This document shows positions 1-12,397 of a stretch of DNA of 64,000 nucleotides, piece after piece; within the stretch, counting starts at the first letter, position 1, and each line of letters opens with the position of its first letter. The position numbers were made by a program, and so were the translations under genes. The notes under the pieces are model-generated. The model was given only the letters and a program-made list of their open reading frames with translations. It was not told the origin of the DNA and did no database searches. Origin of the DNA: Dipteris shenzhenensis (taxonomy: Eukaryota > Polypodiophyta > Polypodiopsida > Gleicheniales); NCBI GenBank assembly GCA_047967505.1, contig CM106539.1. The stretch is one strand, 5' to 3'.

Positions 1-1
1 G

Positions 2-658
2 TATAGCACAAATACGCAAGCCAGGAAAATGAAACTCAAACAGGAGTTGCACAATGTGCAGAGAGAAAATTTGAGTATAAATGACTACCACATGAAAGTG
101 AAGAAAATTGCAGATGCACTTGCTTCCATTGGGTCGCCAGTGGATGATGATGATTTGGTTTCTGTGACCTTGAATGGTCTCGGAAAGGATTATGCATAGT
201 TCCGGACATCCATTGCCGTCCGTGAAAAATTTCCTGATTTTGAGGAGCTGATTGCTCTTCTAATTTCTAAAGAGCAGAGAAATGGTGGTGCATCTTCTTC
301 AGCAGGAACTTCAAAAGAAACTGTCTTCTACTCAAATGCTAGCAGAGGTAGAGGCAGAGGTAGAGGAGGCCGATCTGCAGGCCGTGGCAGAAATCAGAAT
401 ATGCAGCAAACGCAAGAAAACCAGTCCTATGCAGGAGGACGTGGTAACTCTAGAGGCAGGGGGAGCCAAAGAGGCCGTGGTGGATGGCAGAGAAGCCAAA
501 ATGCAAACAGCAATGTTGAATGCTACTATTGTGGCAAAATGGGTCATATGGCTAAGGACTGCTAGAAAAAGCAGAATGACATTATGAATGGAAAATTGTA
601 GCAAGGCAATTATGCATCTTCTAGCAGGCAGGGTGATGACAGAAATGAGCATCTTTTT
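2..658 (+). pseudogene. gag: copia A gag (UBN2-type) fragment with CCHC zinc knuckle
   Basis: This is the C-terminal half of a copia capsid protein. It is read in one frame that continues into the protease. It shows the conserved helix region (LKQELHNVQRENLSINDYH) near 30-90, an Arg/Gly-rich stretch at about 330-490, and a CX2CX4HX4C zinc knuckle (key residues C, C, H, C) at about 521-562 for RNA binding. In-frame TAG codons at 197, 563 and 599 break it. Copy B has CAG at the first and third of these sites. The Arg/Gly stretch also gives a long open reading in another frame (282-587), which is an artefact of composition. Confidence 0.9.
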
Positions 659-1675
659 ATGGTGCAGCATATGAACAATTCTGCGACAAGTGCAGAAGAA
701 CAAAATGATGTGTGGTATGTTGACTCAGGTGCATCAAACCACATGACAGGTCATGCAGAATGGATGGAAGATGCAAGGAAAATGGAAAAGCCAGGATTTG
801 TGGAGACTGGTGATGATACTGCACATCCTATTGTGCAGATTGGCAAAATTCCTTTGTCTATGCAGGATGGGAAAAAGAAACACTTGTCTGATGTATTTCA
901 TGTCCCGAACATCACCAAGAACCTGGTTTCTGTTGGTCAGATGGTTGAGCAAGGCTTGCAGGTTAGATTTAATCCTCATGGATGCTTTGTTGAGGATATG
1001 AAAAATAATGGTCGCTTGATAGCAAAAGGAAAGAAGAAGGGCAGGATGTTTACGTTGGATGCAGACATGCCTGAATTGAGTACAGCAATGTTTGCACATG
1101 GGACCGGTGTAGTTGCAAATATTGATATCTGGCACAAACGCATTGGTCATGTTAATATACAGTGACTTAAATCAATGCAAGCCCAAAACATTGTTGCAGG
1201 ATTGCCTAAATTCAAGGTTGCAGAAATGCACAAGGTTTGTGAAGCCTGTCAATTTGGGAAACAGGCAAGGAAACCTTTTCCTAGGCATGTTCAAGAGAGT
1301 AAAAAACCATTGGAATTAATCCACTCTGATGTCTGGACTACAAAAGCTGCATCTATTGGAGGCTGTCACTATTTTGTCACATTTATTGATGACTTCAGCA
1401 GAAAACTGTGGGTGTATTTTATGAAAAAGAAAAGTGAAGTGTTTGGGCACTTCAAAGCTTTCAAAGCTATGGTTGAAAAAGAAACAGGCCTGCAAATAAA
1501 ATGCCTAAGGTCAGATGGAGGAGGAGAGTACCTCTCAAATGAGTTTGCAAGGTTCTTGCAGGAGCATGGTATAAAAAAAGCAGCAATATTCATGCAGTCA
1601 TACCCCACACCAAAATGGAATTGCAGAAAGGAAAAACAGGCATATTGGAGAGGTATCTCGGGCTATGCTAAATGA
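659..1675 (+). pseudogene. pol: copia A protease and integrase N-terminal/core region
   Basis: The aspartic protease active-site motif DSGASNHM is encoded at about 722-745. It is followed by the GAG-pre-integrase zinc-binding region (HKRIGHVN near 1135-1155, then CEAC near 1240) and the integrase core with DVW, a second acidic residue in YFVTFIDDFSR, and RSDGGGEY. A TGA at 1163-1165 replaces the CGA of the sister copy, a C-to-T change in a CpG. After about 1571 an A-run expansion moves the rest of pol into another frame. Protein made here, if any, would stop inside the integrase. Confidence 0.9.
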
Positions 1676-4064
1676 AAAAGATCTACCAAATTATTATTGG
1701 GCTGAAGCAGTTGCTACAGCAGTGTATATAATGAACAGGACTCCCACTGCAGCAATACATGGCCTGACGCCAGAGGAGATGTATACTGGTAGGAAACCAG
1801 ATATTTCTCATTTGAAAAATTTTGGTTGCATTGCCTATGTCCATGTGCCAGATGAGTTGAGGTCCAAGTTGGATCCAAAAGCTGAGAAGTGCGTCTTTAT
1901 TGGTTATTCTCTACAGCAGAAAGGGTATAGATGCTATAACCCTTCTACACGTAAGTTCACAGTGAGCAAAGATGTTGTTTTTGATGAGATGAGCAGCTGG
2001 TATAAACCAGTAAATGTGATGGTTGATGTAGATGCACAAAATGGTAATGCTGCACAGAATTCACAGCAGCAATCACAAAATATCAGTGGACCTGGAGTGT
2101 CCTCTAGTAGTGGCTCACATACTTCGCCATGGACAGGCAGATTGAGATCAGGAGAATCTCCTCAAAGCAATGCAGAGAGTGGTACACAGGTATCACGAAA
2201 AGGAAAAGAGAAGGTAGATCAGCCCATGTTTGATGTGAATGCAGGTCACTCTTGTGTGGATGGTGAATCCAGTGGCTCAGAACAGAGCATTGATGATGAG
2301 TTGGGTATTCCTTCTGTTGTTACACCTGGAGTAAGGAAGACCAGGGATGTTTTGAGAGCACCTGGAAGTGAGCCTATTTTGCGCAGGTCTACCAGGGTTA
2401 GGTATCCTGTGGATAGGCTGAAATATGATGGATTTACAGCCATTCACTATGCCTATATGGTCAAAGTGATACAAGAACCAGAACCCACTTCTTTTGAGCA
2501 AGCCATGGGAAATGAAAAATGGGAGAAAGCCATGGATGAAGAAATGGATGCCTTGGATGCTAATTCTACATGGGAATTGGTGCCTTTGCCTAAAGGCAAG
2601 AATGCAATTGGTTGTAAGTGGGTTTATAAGATCAAGCACAATGCAGATGGTTCTGTGAATAGATACAAGGCAAGATTAGTTGTCAAGGGGTATGCACAGA
2701 CATATGGCATTGATTATGAAGAAACTTTCAGCCCGGTTGCAAGGATGGCAACCGTAAGAGCAGCCATTGCTATGGCTGCATCAAAGGGATGGTCTTTACA
2801 TCAGATGGATGTAAAGAATGCCTTCTTGCATGGTGATTTGCAAGAAGAGGTCTTTATGGAGCAGCCAGTAGGTTATGTTCATGCTACTCATCCTGAGTTT
2901 GTTTGCAGGTTGAAGAAAGCCTTGTATGGCTTGAAGCAAGCACCTAGAGCATGGTCTGACAAGATAGGACAGTATCTTGTCACTATTGGCTTTCAGATTT
3001 CATAGGCAGATTTCTCACTCTATGTGAGAAAAACAGAGAAAGGGATTATGCTGCTGGTCATTTATGTTGATGATTTGATCATCACAGGTGATAGTGATGA
3101 AGGTATCCTTCATGTGAAAATGCTGTTGAGGCAGAAGTTTGAGATGAAGGATTTGGGAGAGCTGCGTTATTTCTTGGGCATTGAGGTGATTAGATCACCA
3201 AGTGGGATACAGCTCTTGCAGAGGCAGTATGGATTGGACATGCTGTCCAAATATGGGATGACAGGCTGTAAGCCTATTTCAGTTCCTTTGGAGCAGAATG
3301 TGAAGCTGAGCGCAGATGCAGGTGAGCTTCTGGAGGACCCTACTATGTACAGACGCATAGTAGGAAGTTTGATTTACATGACTATTACCAGGCCAGATTT
3401 GAGCTATGCTGTTGGGTTGGTAAGTCAGTTTATGCAGGCTCCAAGGAAACCGCATTTGGATGCGGCTAGACGCATACTCAGGTATGTGAAGTCCACATTG
3501 CAGTATGGACTATTTTATGAGGCTGGGGTACAGATACAATTGCATGGATACACTGATGCTGATTGGGCTGGTAGCATTTCAGATAGACGATCCACCAGTG
3601 GATATGTGTTCTCTTTTGGGAGTGCTGCAGTCACTTGGAGCAGTAAGAAACAGCCTACAGTTGCCTTGTCGAGCACAGAGGCTGAGTACAGGGGTGCAGC
3701 AATGGCTGCATGTGAGGTAGCTTGGTTGCATAAGCTACTCTATGATATGCATCAGTCTACAGATGGTCCAGTTATCATTTATTATGACAACATGAGCAGT
3801 ATACACTTGGCAAAGAACCCAGTCTTTCATGCTAGAACAAAGCACATTGAGGTGCATTATCACTATGTGCGGGAGAAAGTGTTACTAGGTCTTATTGATC
3901 TAGTTTATGTCAGCACAGAGGATCAGGTAGCTGACATCTTCACAAAAGCATTGGGCGCAGAGAAGCTGCGCAAGTTCAGAGACCTGCTTGGTGTGCAGGA
4001 ATTGGGATTGAGCTCGAGGGGGAGTGTTGAGATATCGAGCTCCACTCGCGATATGCCAAGGTGA
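1665..4064 (+). pseudogene. pol: copia A integrase C-terminus, reverse transcriptase and RNase H
   Basis: This is the rest of the polyprotein after the frameshift. The integrase C-terminal part includes the RSKLDPKAEKCVFIGYS block near 1860-1910. A Ser/Gln-rich linker follows at about 2040-2300. The reverse transcriptase starts near 2580 (CKWVYKIK), has QMDVKNAFLHGDL near 2800-2840 and the catalytic YVDDLIITGD at about 3064-3093. RNase H runs from GYTDADWAGS (about 3546) through SSTEAEYRG to TKHIEVHYHYVREK (about 3838-3876). A single TAG at 3003-3005 interrupts it where copy B has AAG. Apart from that it is unusually well preserved. Confidence 0.92.
4015..4024 (+). other. polypurine tract of copia A
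   Basis: The sequence CGAGGGGGAG lies immediately before the LTR and fits the primer site for plus-strand DNA synthesis. The same tract, on the other strand, abuts the LTR of copy B at 39256. Confidence 0.85.
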
Positions 4065-4376
4065 CTGTTGTGCATTTATGTCACCGACTTGTTAGCTGGA
4101 GATGCGGTTGGTATACCGCCCATGAATAATAGCTGGATGACAGCTATCCTTATCTACACTAGTTCGTGGCTCAGTTAGTATGCCACCTTAGTTAGTTGAG
4201 TTTGGTTTGAGACCCACATATAGGGTTCTTCTATTTCTTTGTACTTGAGTTCTTTTGGCTTACACAACTAAGAAGAGGAAAACTGTTTTCAGCCTCCACC
4301 TTTGTGTGTATTCCCCCATTGTGATTGTGAGAAAGCCTCAAGTGAGACTCCTTCCCTCTCTCCCACTATCTTCACA
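4025..4376 (+). repeat. 3' LTR of copia A
   Basis: It begins TGTTGAGATATCGAGCTC and ends ATCTTCACA, so it has TG...CA termini. It aligns end to end with the LTRs of copy B (38905-39255 and 44080-44437, opposite strand) and with the 5' LTR of copy C (58117-58472). The length is 352 bp. The matching 5' LTR lies outside the window, so no target duplication can be tested. Confidence 0.95.
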
Positions 4377-4552
4377 AATGCCACTGGTGCCATCCTCCAT
4401 GATGTTAAGGAGAATGGCAGAAGTTCGATTCATCACATGGATTGCAGAGAATTAGAGAATGGCACCAGTGCCATTCTCCTTATGTGAAGGTTGTCACATG
4501 AGAGTTTTCTCACCTGACCTTCTAGAGAAGGGAACTGATGCTAATAAGAATG
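4377..4552. repeat. palindrome-bearing lead-in to satellite field
   Basis: This short stretch holds two versions of the GAGAATGGCAC / GTGCCATTCTC palindrome (about 4380-4405 degenerate, 4455-4478 nearly perfect). It joins the LTR to the first regular satellite module. No coding potential is visible. Confidence 0.7.
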
Positions 4553-7500
4553 CACATGTGAGTTTAGGCTTCTCAATGCCATTTTCTAGGGCCTAATAAG
4601 AGATTGCACCACTGCCATTCTCCACTTGTACAAATGTTTACCCTACTATTCTAGGAGGGGTATTCTAGGAGAGTGGTGTCCAATTCCAATCCACATGTGA
4701 GTTTGATGATCTCAGTGTGATTATGTAGGTTCCAGCATGCGATTGGCATCACTGCCATTCTCCACTAGTGGTAGTCTAGCAGTCCACTAATTTTATTGGC
4801 TACAGTACGATAATAGCAAAAGTGCCAATGCACATGTGAGTTTAGAATTCCTTGTGCATGTTTTCAGGTCATGGTATGAGATTGGCACCACTGCCATTCT
4901 CCACAGAGATTGACACAATTCCATATGATATCTACACAGTGGAGACAGTGATCACTACATAGAAGAATGCACATGTGAGTTAAGGCTTCTCAATGCCATT
5001 TATTAGGGCCAAATAAGATATTGGCACCACTGCCATTCTCCACTTGTACAAATGTTTACCCCACTATTCTAGGAGGGGTATTCCAGTGATCATAGGAGAG
5101 TGGTGTCCGATTCCAATCCAAATGTGAGTTTGATGATCTCAATGTCATTATATAGTTGCCAGCATGAGATTGGCATCACTGCCATTCCCCACTAGTGGTA
5201 GTCTAGATAAAATAAACCTATAGATTGACATTCTAGGGCCTAATAAGAGATTGACACAATTCCATATGATCTCTACACAGCGGAGACAGTGATCACTACA
5301 TAGAAGAATGCACATGTGAGTTTAGGATTCTCAATGCCATTTCTTAGGGCCAGCATGAGTTTGGCATCACTGCCATTCTCCGCTAGTGGTAATCTAGACA
5401 AACTAAACCAATAGATTTACATTCCACTAATTTTATTGGCTGCAGTAGGATAATGGCAAAAGTGCCAATGCACATGTGAGTTTACGATTCCTTGTGCATG
5501 TTTTCAGGTCATGGTATGAGATTGGCACCACTGCCATTCTCCACTGGTGGCATTCTCCACAGAGATTGACACAAATCCATATGACCTCTACACATCACTA
5601 CATAGAAGAATGCACATGTGAGTTTAGGCTTGTCAATGCCATTTCTTAGGCCTAACAAGAGATTGGCACCACTGCCATTCTCCACTTGTACAAACGTTTA
5701 CCCTACTATTCTAGGAGGGGTATTCTAGTGATCATAGGAGAGTGGTGTCTGATTCCATTCCACATGTGAGTTTGATGATCTCAGTGTTATTATGTAGTTG
5801 CCAGCATGAGATTGGCATCACTGCCATTCTCCGCTAGTGGTAATCTAGACAAACTAAACCTATAGATTAACATTCCACTAATTTTATTGGCTGCAGTAGG
5901 ATAATGGCAAAAGTGCAAATGCACATGTGAGTTTAGGATTCCTTGTGCATGTTTTCAGGTCATGGTATGAGATTGGCACCACTGCCATTCTCCACAGAGA
6001 TTGACACAATTCCATATGATCTCTACACAGCGGAGACAGTGATCACTACATAGAAGAATGCGCCTTTGAGTTTAGGATTCCTTGTGCATGTTTTCAGGTC
6101 ATGGTATGAGATTGGCACCACTGTCATTCTCCTCGACAGAGATTGACACAAATCCATATGATCTCTGCACATGTGAGTTTAGGCTTCTCAATGCCATTTC
6201 TTAGGGCCTAATAAGAGATTGGCACCACTGCCATTCTCCACTTGTACAAATGTTTACCCTACTATTCTAGGAGGGGTTCCAGTGATCATAGGAGAGTGGT
6301 GTCCTATTCCATTCCACATGTGAGTTTGCTGATCTCAGAGATTGACACAATTCCATATGATCTCTACATAGTGGAGACAGTGATCACTACATAGAAGAAT
6401 GCACATGTGAGTTTAGGATTCCTTGTGCATGTTTTCAGGTCATGGTATGAGATTGGCACCAGTACCATTCTCCACTGGTGCCATTCTACATAGAGATTGA
6501 CACAATTCCATATGATCTCTACACAGCGGAGACAGTGATCACTACATAGAAGAATGCACATGTGAGTTTAGGATTCCTTGTGCATGTTTTCAGGTCATGG
6601 TATGAGATTGGCACCATTGCCATTCTCCACTGGTGGCATTTTCCACAGAGATTGACACAATTCCATATGATCCCTACACAGCGGAGACAGTGATCACTAC
6701 ATCAAAGAATGCACATGTGAGTTTAGGATTGCTTGTGCATGTTTTCAGGTCATGGTATGAGATTGGCACCACTGCCATTCTCCACTAGTGGCATTCTCCA
6801 TAGAGATTGACACAAATCCATATGATCTCTGCACATGTGAGTTTAGGCTTCTCAATGCCATTTCTTAGGGCCTAATAAGAGATTGGCACCACTGCCATTC
6901 TCCACTTGTACAAATGTTTACCCTACTATTCTAGGAGGGGTATTCCAGTGATCATAGGAGAGTGGTGTCCTATTCCATTCCACATGTGAGTTTAGGATTC
7001 CTTGTGCATGTTTTCAGGTCATGGTATGAGATTGACACAATTCCATATGATCTCTACACAGTGGAGACAATGATCACTACATAGAAGAATGCACATGTGA
7101 GTTTAGGCTTCTCAATGCCATTTCTTAGGTCCTAATAAGAGATTGGCACCACTGCCATTCTCCACTTGTACAAATGTTTACCCTACTATTCTAGGAGGGG
7201 TATTCCAGTGATCATAGGAGAGTGGTGTCCGATTCCAATCCGCATGCGAGTTTGATGATCTCAGTGTCATTATCTAGGTGCCAGAATGAGTTTGGCATCA
7301 CTGCCATTCTCCACTAGTGGTAGTCTAGATAATCTAAACCTATAGATTGACATTCCAGGGCGTAATAAGAGATTGACACAATTCCATATGATCTCTACAC
7401 AGCGGAGACAGTGATCACTACATAGAAGAATGCACATGTGAGTTCAGGATTCTCAATGCCATTTCTTAGGGCCAGCATGAGTTTGGCATCACTGCCAGTC

Positions 7501-10500
7501 TCCGCTAGTGGTAATCTAGACAAACTATACCTATAGATTGACATTCACTAATTTTATTGGCTGCAGTAGGATAATGGCAAAAGTGCCAATGCACATGTGA
7601 GTTTAGGATTCCTTGTGCATGTTTTTAGGTCATGGTATGAGATTGGCACCACTGCCATTCTCCACTAGTGACATTCTCCACAGAGATTGACACAATTCCA
7701 TATGATCTCTACATAGCGGAGACAGTGATCACTACATAGAAGAATGCACATTACCACTAGTAGAGAAAGGCAGTAGGAGAATGGCAAAAGTACCAATGCG
7801 CATGTGAGTTTAGGATTCCATGTACATGTTTTTAGGTCATCACTACATAGAAGAATGCACATGTGAGTTTAGGCTTCTCAATGCCATTTTCTAGGGCCTG
7901 ATAAGAGATTGGCACCACTGCCATTCTCCACTTATACAAATGTTTACCCTACTATTCTAGGAGTGGTATTCTAGTGATCATAGGAGAGTGGTGTCCAATT
8001 CAAATCCACATGTGAGTTTGATGATCTCAGTGTCATTATGTAGGTGCCAGCATGAGTTTGGCATCACTGCCATTCTCCCTTAGTGGTAGTCTAGACAAAC
8101 TAAACCTATAGATTGACATTCCACTAATTTTATTGGCTGCAGTAGGATAATGGCAAAAGTGCCAATGCACATGTGAGTTTAGGATTCCTTGTGCATGTCT
8201 TCAGGTCATGGTATGAGATTGGCACCACTGCCATTCTCCACTGGTGGCATTCTCCACAGAGATTGACACAATTCCATATGATCTCTACAGAGCGGAGACA
8301 ATGATCACTACATAGAAGAATGCACATGTGAGTTTAGGCTTCGCAATGCCATTTCTTAGGGCCTAATAAGAGATTGGCACCACTACCATTCTCCACTTGT
8401 ACAAATGTTTACCCTACTATTCTAGGAGGGGTATTCCAGTGATCATGGGGGAGTGGTGTCGGATTCAAATCCACATGTGAGTTTGATGATCTCAGTGTCA
8501 TTATGTAAGTGCCAGCATGAGTTTGGCATCACTGCCATCTCCACTATTGGTAGTCTAGACAAACTAAACCTATAGATTGACATTCCACTAATTTTATTGG
8601 ATGCACATGTGAGTTTAGGCTTCACAGTGCAATTTTCTAGGGCCTAATAAGAGATTGGCACCATTGCCATTCTCCACTTGTACAAATGTTTACCCTAATA
8701 TTCTAGGAGGGGTATTCCAAGGATCATAGGGGTATTCCACATGTGAGATTGGCACCACTGCCATTCTCCACTGGTGGCATTCTCCACAGAGATTGACACA
8801 ATTCCATATGATCTCTACACAGCGGAGACTGTGATAACTACATGGAAGAATGCACATGTGAGTTTAGGCTTCTCAATGCCATTTTCTAAGGCCTAATAAG
8901 AGATTGGCACCATTGCCATTTTGCACTTGTATGAATGTTTACCGTACTATTCTAGGAGGGGTATTCCAGTGATCATAGGATAGTGGTGTCGGATTCCATT
9001 CCACATGTGAGTTTGATGATCTCAGTGTCATTATGTAGTTGCCAGCATGAGATGGGCATCACTGCCATTCTCCACTAGTGGTAATCTAGACAAACTAAAC
9101 CTGTAGATTGACATTCCACTAATTTTATTGGCTGCAGTAGGATAATGGCAAAAGTTTCAATGCACATGTGAGTTTGATGATCTCAGTGTCATTATGTAGT
9201 TGCCAACATGAGATTGGCATCACTGCCATTCTCCACTAGTGGTAATGCCCATGCACATGTGAGTTTAGGATTCCTTGTGCATGTTTTCAGGTCATGGTAT
9301 GAGATTGGCACCACTGCCATTCTCCATAGAGATTGACACAATTCCATATGATATCTACACAGTGGAGATGGTGATCACTACATAGAAGAATGCACATGTG
9401 AGTTTAGGCTTCTCCACTAGTGGTAATCTAGACAAACTAAACCTATAGATTGACATTCCACTAATTTTATTGGCTGCACATGTGAGTTTAGACTTCACAG
9501 TGCCATTTTCTAGGGCCTAATAAGAGATTGGCACCACTGCCATTCTTCGCTTGTACAAATGTTTACCCTAATATTCTAGGAGGGGTATTCCAAGGATCAT
9601 AGGAGAATGGTGCCCGATTCCAATCCACATGTGAGTTTGAGGATCTCAGTGTCATTATGTAGTTGCCTGCATGAGATTGGCATCACTTCAATTCTCCACT
9701 AATGGCAGTCTAGATAAACTAAACTTGTAGATTGACATTCCACAAATTTTATTGGCTGCAGTAGTATAATGGCAAAGGTGCCAATGCACATGTGAGTTTA
9801 GGATTCCTTGTGCCATTTTTAAGGTCTTGGTATGAGATTGGCACCACTGCCATTCTCCACTGGTGGCATTCTCCACAAAGATTGACACAAATCCATTCTC
9901 TAGTGGTGCCAATCTCTTATTAGGCCCTAGAAAATGGCATTGAGAAGCATGCACATGTGAGTTTAGGCTTCTCAATGCCATTTTCTAGGGCCTAATAATA
10001 GATTGGCACCCTGCCATTCTCCACTTGTACAAATGTTTACCCTACTGTTCTAGGTGGGGTATTCCAGTGATCATAGAAGAATGGTGTCCGATTCCAATCC
10101 ACATGTGAGTTTGTTGATCTTAGTGTCATTATGTAGGTGCCTGCATAAGATTGGCATCACTGCCATTCTCCACTAGTGGTAATCTAGACAAACTAAACCT
10201 ATAGATTGACATTCCACTAATTTTATTGGCTGCAGTAGGATAATGGCAAAAGTGCCAATGCACATTTAGGATTCCTTGTGCATGTTTTAGAGAATGGCAC
10301 CACTACCATTCTCCACCGGTGGAACATAGAAGAATGGCACGTGAGTTTAGGCTTCTCAGTGCCATTTTCTAGGGCCCAATAAGAGATTGGTACCACCACC
10401 ATTCTCCCTTGGTACAGTTGTTTACCCTAATATTATAGGAGGGGTATTCCAGTGATCATAGGAGAATGGTGCCAGGTTCCAATACACATGTGAGTTTGGG

Positions 10501-10560
10501 AATCTAAGTTCCATTATGTAGATCCCAGTGGAAATCTGCACAAACTCAACATGTAGATTG
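4553..10560. repeat. satellite field of ~140-160 bp modules in higher-order order (A-B-C)
   Basis: Roughly forty modules each open with CACATGTGAGTTT and carry the core GGCACCACTGCCATTCTCC (or the variant GGCATCACTGCC). Three types can be told apart. Type A continues AGGCTTCTCAATGCC and ends in a GGAGGGGTATTCC...GAGAGTGGTGTC tail (example 4970-5118). Type B continues GATGATCTCAGTG and ends GGCTGCAGTAGGATAATGG (4692-4830, 5761-5921). Type C continues AGGATTCCTTGTGCATG and ends GCGGAGACAGTGATCAC (4831-4969, 5922-6060). Consecutive starts are mostly 139, 148-149 or 160-161 bp apart, giving a higher-order period near 440-450 bp, with hybrid and truncated modules. No gene is present. Confidence 0.93.
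9905..10010. repeat. 44-bp inverted repeat within the satellite
   Basis: The left arm at 9905-9948 is the reverse complement of the right arm at 9967-10010 with one mismatch. The 18-bp spacer contains CACATGTGAG. Both arms are the first part of an A-type module, so one partial module is flipped against its neighbour. Confidence 0.9.
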
Positions 10561-10656
10561 GCATTCCATTGATTTTATTGGTAGTGTATCATTGATATTT
10601 TTTATTTTGGTACCAAATCTTACACATAAATCTTGACTAGTGTTGCAAGTCTTTCA

Positions 10657-11385
10657 ATTTATCTCAAGGGATATTGGCACTAGTGCCACTCTCAAGGACT
10701 TCTTATGAGGTCTTGGAGAATGGCACTGGTGCCATTCTCCATTTAAAATTAGAATTTCAATCTCTAAATTTGCCATTCAATCATGAAAATCAAAATTGAG
10801 ATTGAAGTTTAACTTGAAATCAAAATTTGAAAACTAGAATTTTGGTTTTGAAATACAATTTCAAACAGAGTAATTTCAATTTGAAATAAAAATTGAAATT
10901 AAAAATATCAATATGAATTTGAATTTAAATTTAATATTAGAGAGAATGGCATAAGTGCCACTCTATATATCCAAAATTCAAAAGGGAACAATGGCGGGAA
11001 GAGCTATATTTCAAAATTTTATTTATCTCAAGGGATATTGGCACTAGTGCCACTCTCAAGGACTTCTTATGAGGTCTTGGAGAATGGCACTGGTGCCATT
11101 CTCCATTTAAAATTAGAATTTCAATCTCTAAATTTGCCATTCAATCATGAAAATCAAAATTGAGATTGAAGTTTAACTTGAAATCAAAATTTGAAAACTA
11201 GAATTTAGGTTTTGAAATACAATTTCAAAAGAATAATTTCAATTTGAAATACAAATTGAAATTAAAAATATCAATATGAATTTGAATTTAAATTTAATAT
11301 TGGAGAGAATGGCATAAGTGCCACTCTATATATCCAAAATTCAAAAGGGAACAATGGCGGGAAGGGCTATATTTCAAATTTTGAA
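10657..11385. repeat. 364-bp tandem duplication with palindromic cores
   Basis: Two nearly identical units start at ATCTCAAGGGATATTGGCAC (10661 and 11025). Each unit carries three dyads: TTGGCACTAGTGCCACTC, the 26-bp palindrome with arms GGAGAATGGCAC (10715-10740 and 11079-11104), and a weaker GAGAATGGCATAAGTGCC. Between them is AT-rich sequence of AATTTCAATTTGAAAT-like short inverted repeats. No coding function is apparent. Confidence 0.92.
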
Positions 11386-12335
11386 TTATTTAGTAGTTTC
11401 AAACTATCACTTTTAACTTTCAAATCTACATTTCAGACAAATCAAGACCTTTTCTCTCATTTCAATTGATGCCTTTCCCTCATTCACTTTCTATTCATTC
11501 CAAACAAATCATTTCAATTTAGCAAAATTGGAGAGGAGTCTCAGAGTCTCAGAGTTTTACTCACCACAGCTCGCACAGAGAGTCTTGAGGCAGGGGCAGA
11601 ATCGAGGAGGTCGCACGGAGCTTGATGGTCGGCTGAGCGTAGGCAAAGCTTACGTTTGTGCATCCACGTTTATCCAGCCGATGCATGTCAAAATAGACAA
11701 AATTCCATAAGGCAACCAATGGCTCGACAGCCTGAACTCCACCGGAGTTGTGAAGTTAATGGAGCTGGAAGGAAACAACACAACTGATGCTCAATCAGTT
11801 CGATAGCATGAGAAATTTTCCGATTTTTTGCTTTCTTTCTTGCAATTTGGCTTCCTCCTCCACCACCGATGCAACAAGATAACAGGAGGGTTGCGTAGAT
11901 AGAGATGGAACACTCTTGGAAGCCATTAGAAGATTATTGTTGTTGAAAGAAAGAGAGAAGAGAGATACCCGTGACGGACTCAGACTCTGGACTCAGACTC
12001 GGTCGACTATGAATGAAGTGCCGCAGTGAGGGAAGGCAACCAGAATATCCAATCTTGCAAGAACGAGGCGACTATGAACGAAGCGCCGACCACTCCTTGA
12101 GTCTCTGCTCAAACTCTGTGAGAGCCTTGAGGAAAAGCTACACACGAGGAGATTGTGAGGAAAAGCTACGCTTGAGGAATCTACGTGCACGAGGAGATCC
12201 ACAGCACGGCATACGAGGCGATCAACATAGGGCAATGAGCGAAATGAAAGAGAAGGTACTAGGGTTTTTCAATTTTTTACCTTCATTAGTTTATCCTTTT
12301 GCATTTCGTTAAAAAACAAATTTAACAAGTTTAAT
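11386..12335 (-). other. unidentified, possible 5' end of a gene reading left
   Basis: The base composition changes from AT-rich (11386-11520) to a mixed GC-richer stretch (11521-12275). Read on the minus strand it starts with AAAAACCCTAG, a telo-box-like motif frequent near plant transcription starts. A CT-rich leader follows that contains a short internal direct repeat (GTAGCTTTTCCTCA twice, near 12130-12170). Short open frames exist (for example minus strand 11993-12235), but none resembles a family I recognise. It could equally be a decayed exon or part of a mobile element. Confidence 0.3.
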
Positions 12336-12397
12336 ATATTTAACCTATCCTACCTATGCACTTTTTTTTAATGTAACCTATTAAAATCACTGTCATT

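Larger units (their letters stand above)
1..4376 (+). mobile_element. Ty1/copia retrotransposon, copy A (5' end outside window)
   Basis: Gag, protease, integrase, reverse transcriptase and RNase H follow in the order typical of Ty1/copia, then a purine tract and a 352-bp LTR. The 5' LTR and the start of gag lie left of the window. Copies B (38905-44437, minus strand) and C (58117-60483) are the same family and align along the whole length. The copy is dead: stops at 197, 563, 599, 1163 and 3003, plus a 4-base A-run insertion near 1571 that shifts the frame. The 3' flank starts in the palindromic repeat that begins the satellite field, so this copy apparently inserted into that repeat. Confidence 0.95.

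Noticed and set aside
282-587. Open frame of about 100 residues overlapping copia A gag
   Set aside because: It is in another phase over the Arg/Gly-rich tract. The same shadow appears in copies B and C, while the true gag frame aligns across all copies.
7665-8327. Repeated 65-residue minus-strand frames (MCILLCSDHCLR...)
   Set aside because: They are produced by the satellite unit itself and change or vanish with its variants.
4553-10560. CRISPR-like regular repeats
   Set aside because: Modules are 140-160 bp with no short repeat/spacer alternation, and the sequence is plant nuclear DNA.
11528-11710. Short plus-strand frame as a gene
   Set aside because: 60 residues without similarity or context. 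The minus-strand leader-like features are more suggestive but also unproven.
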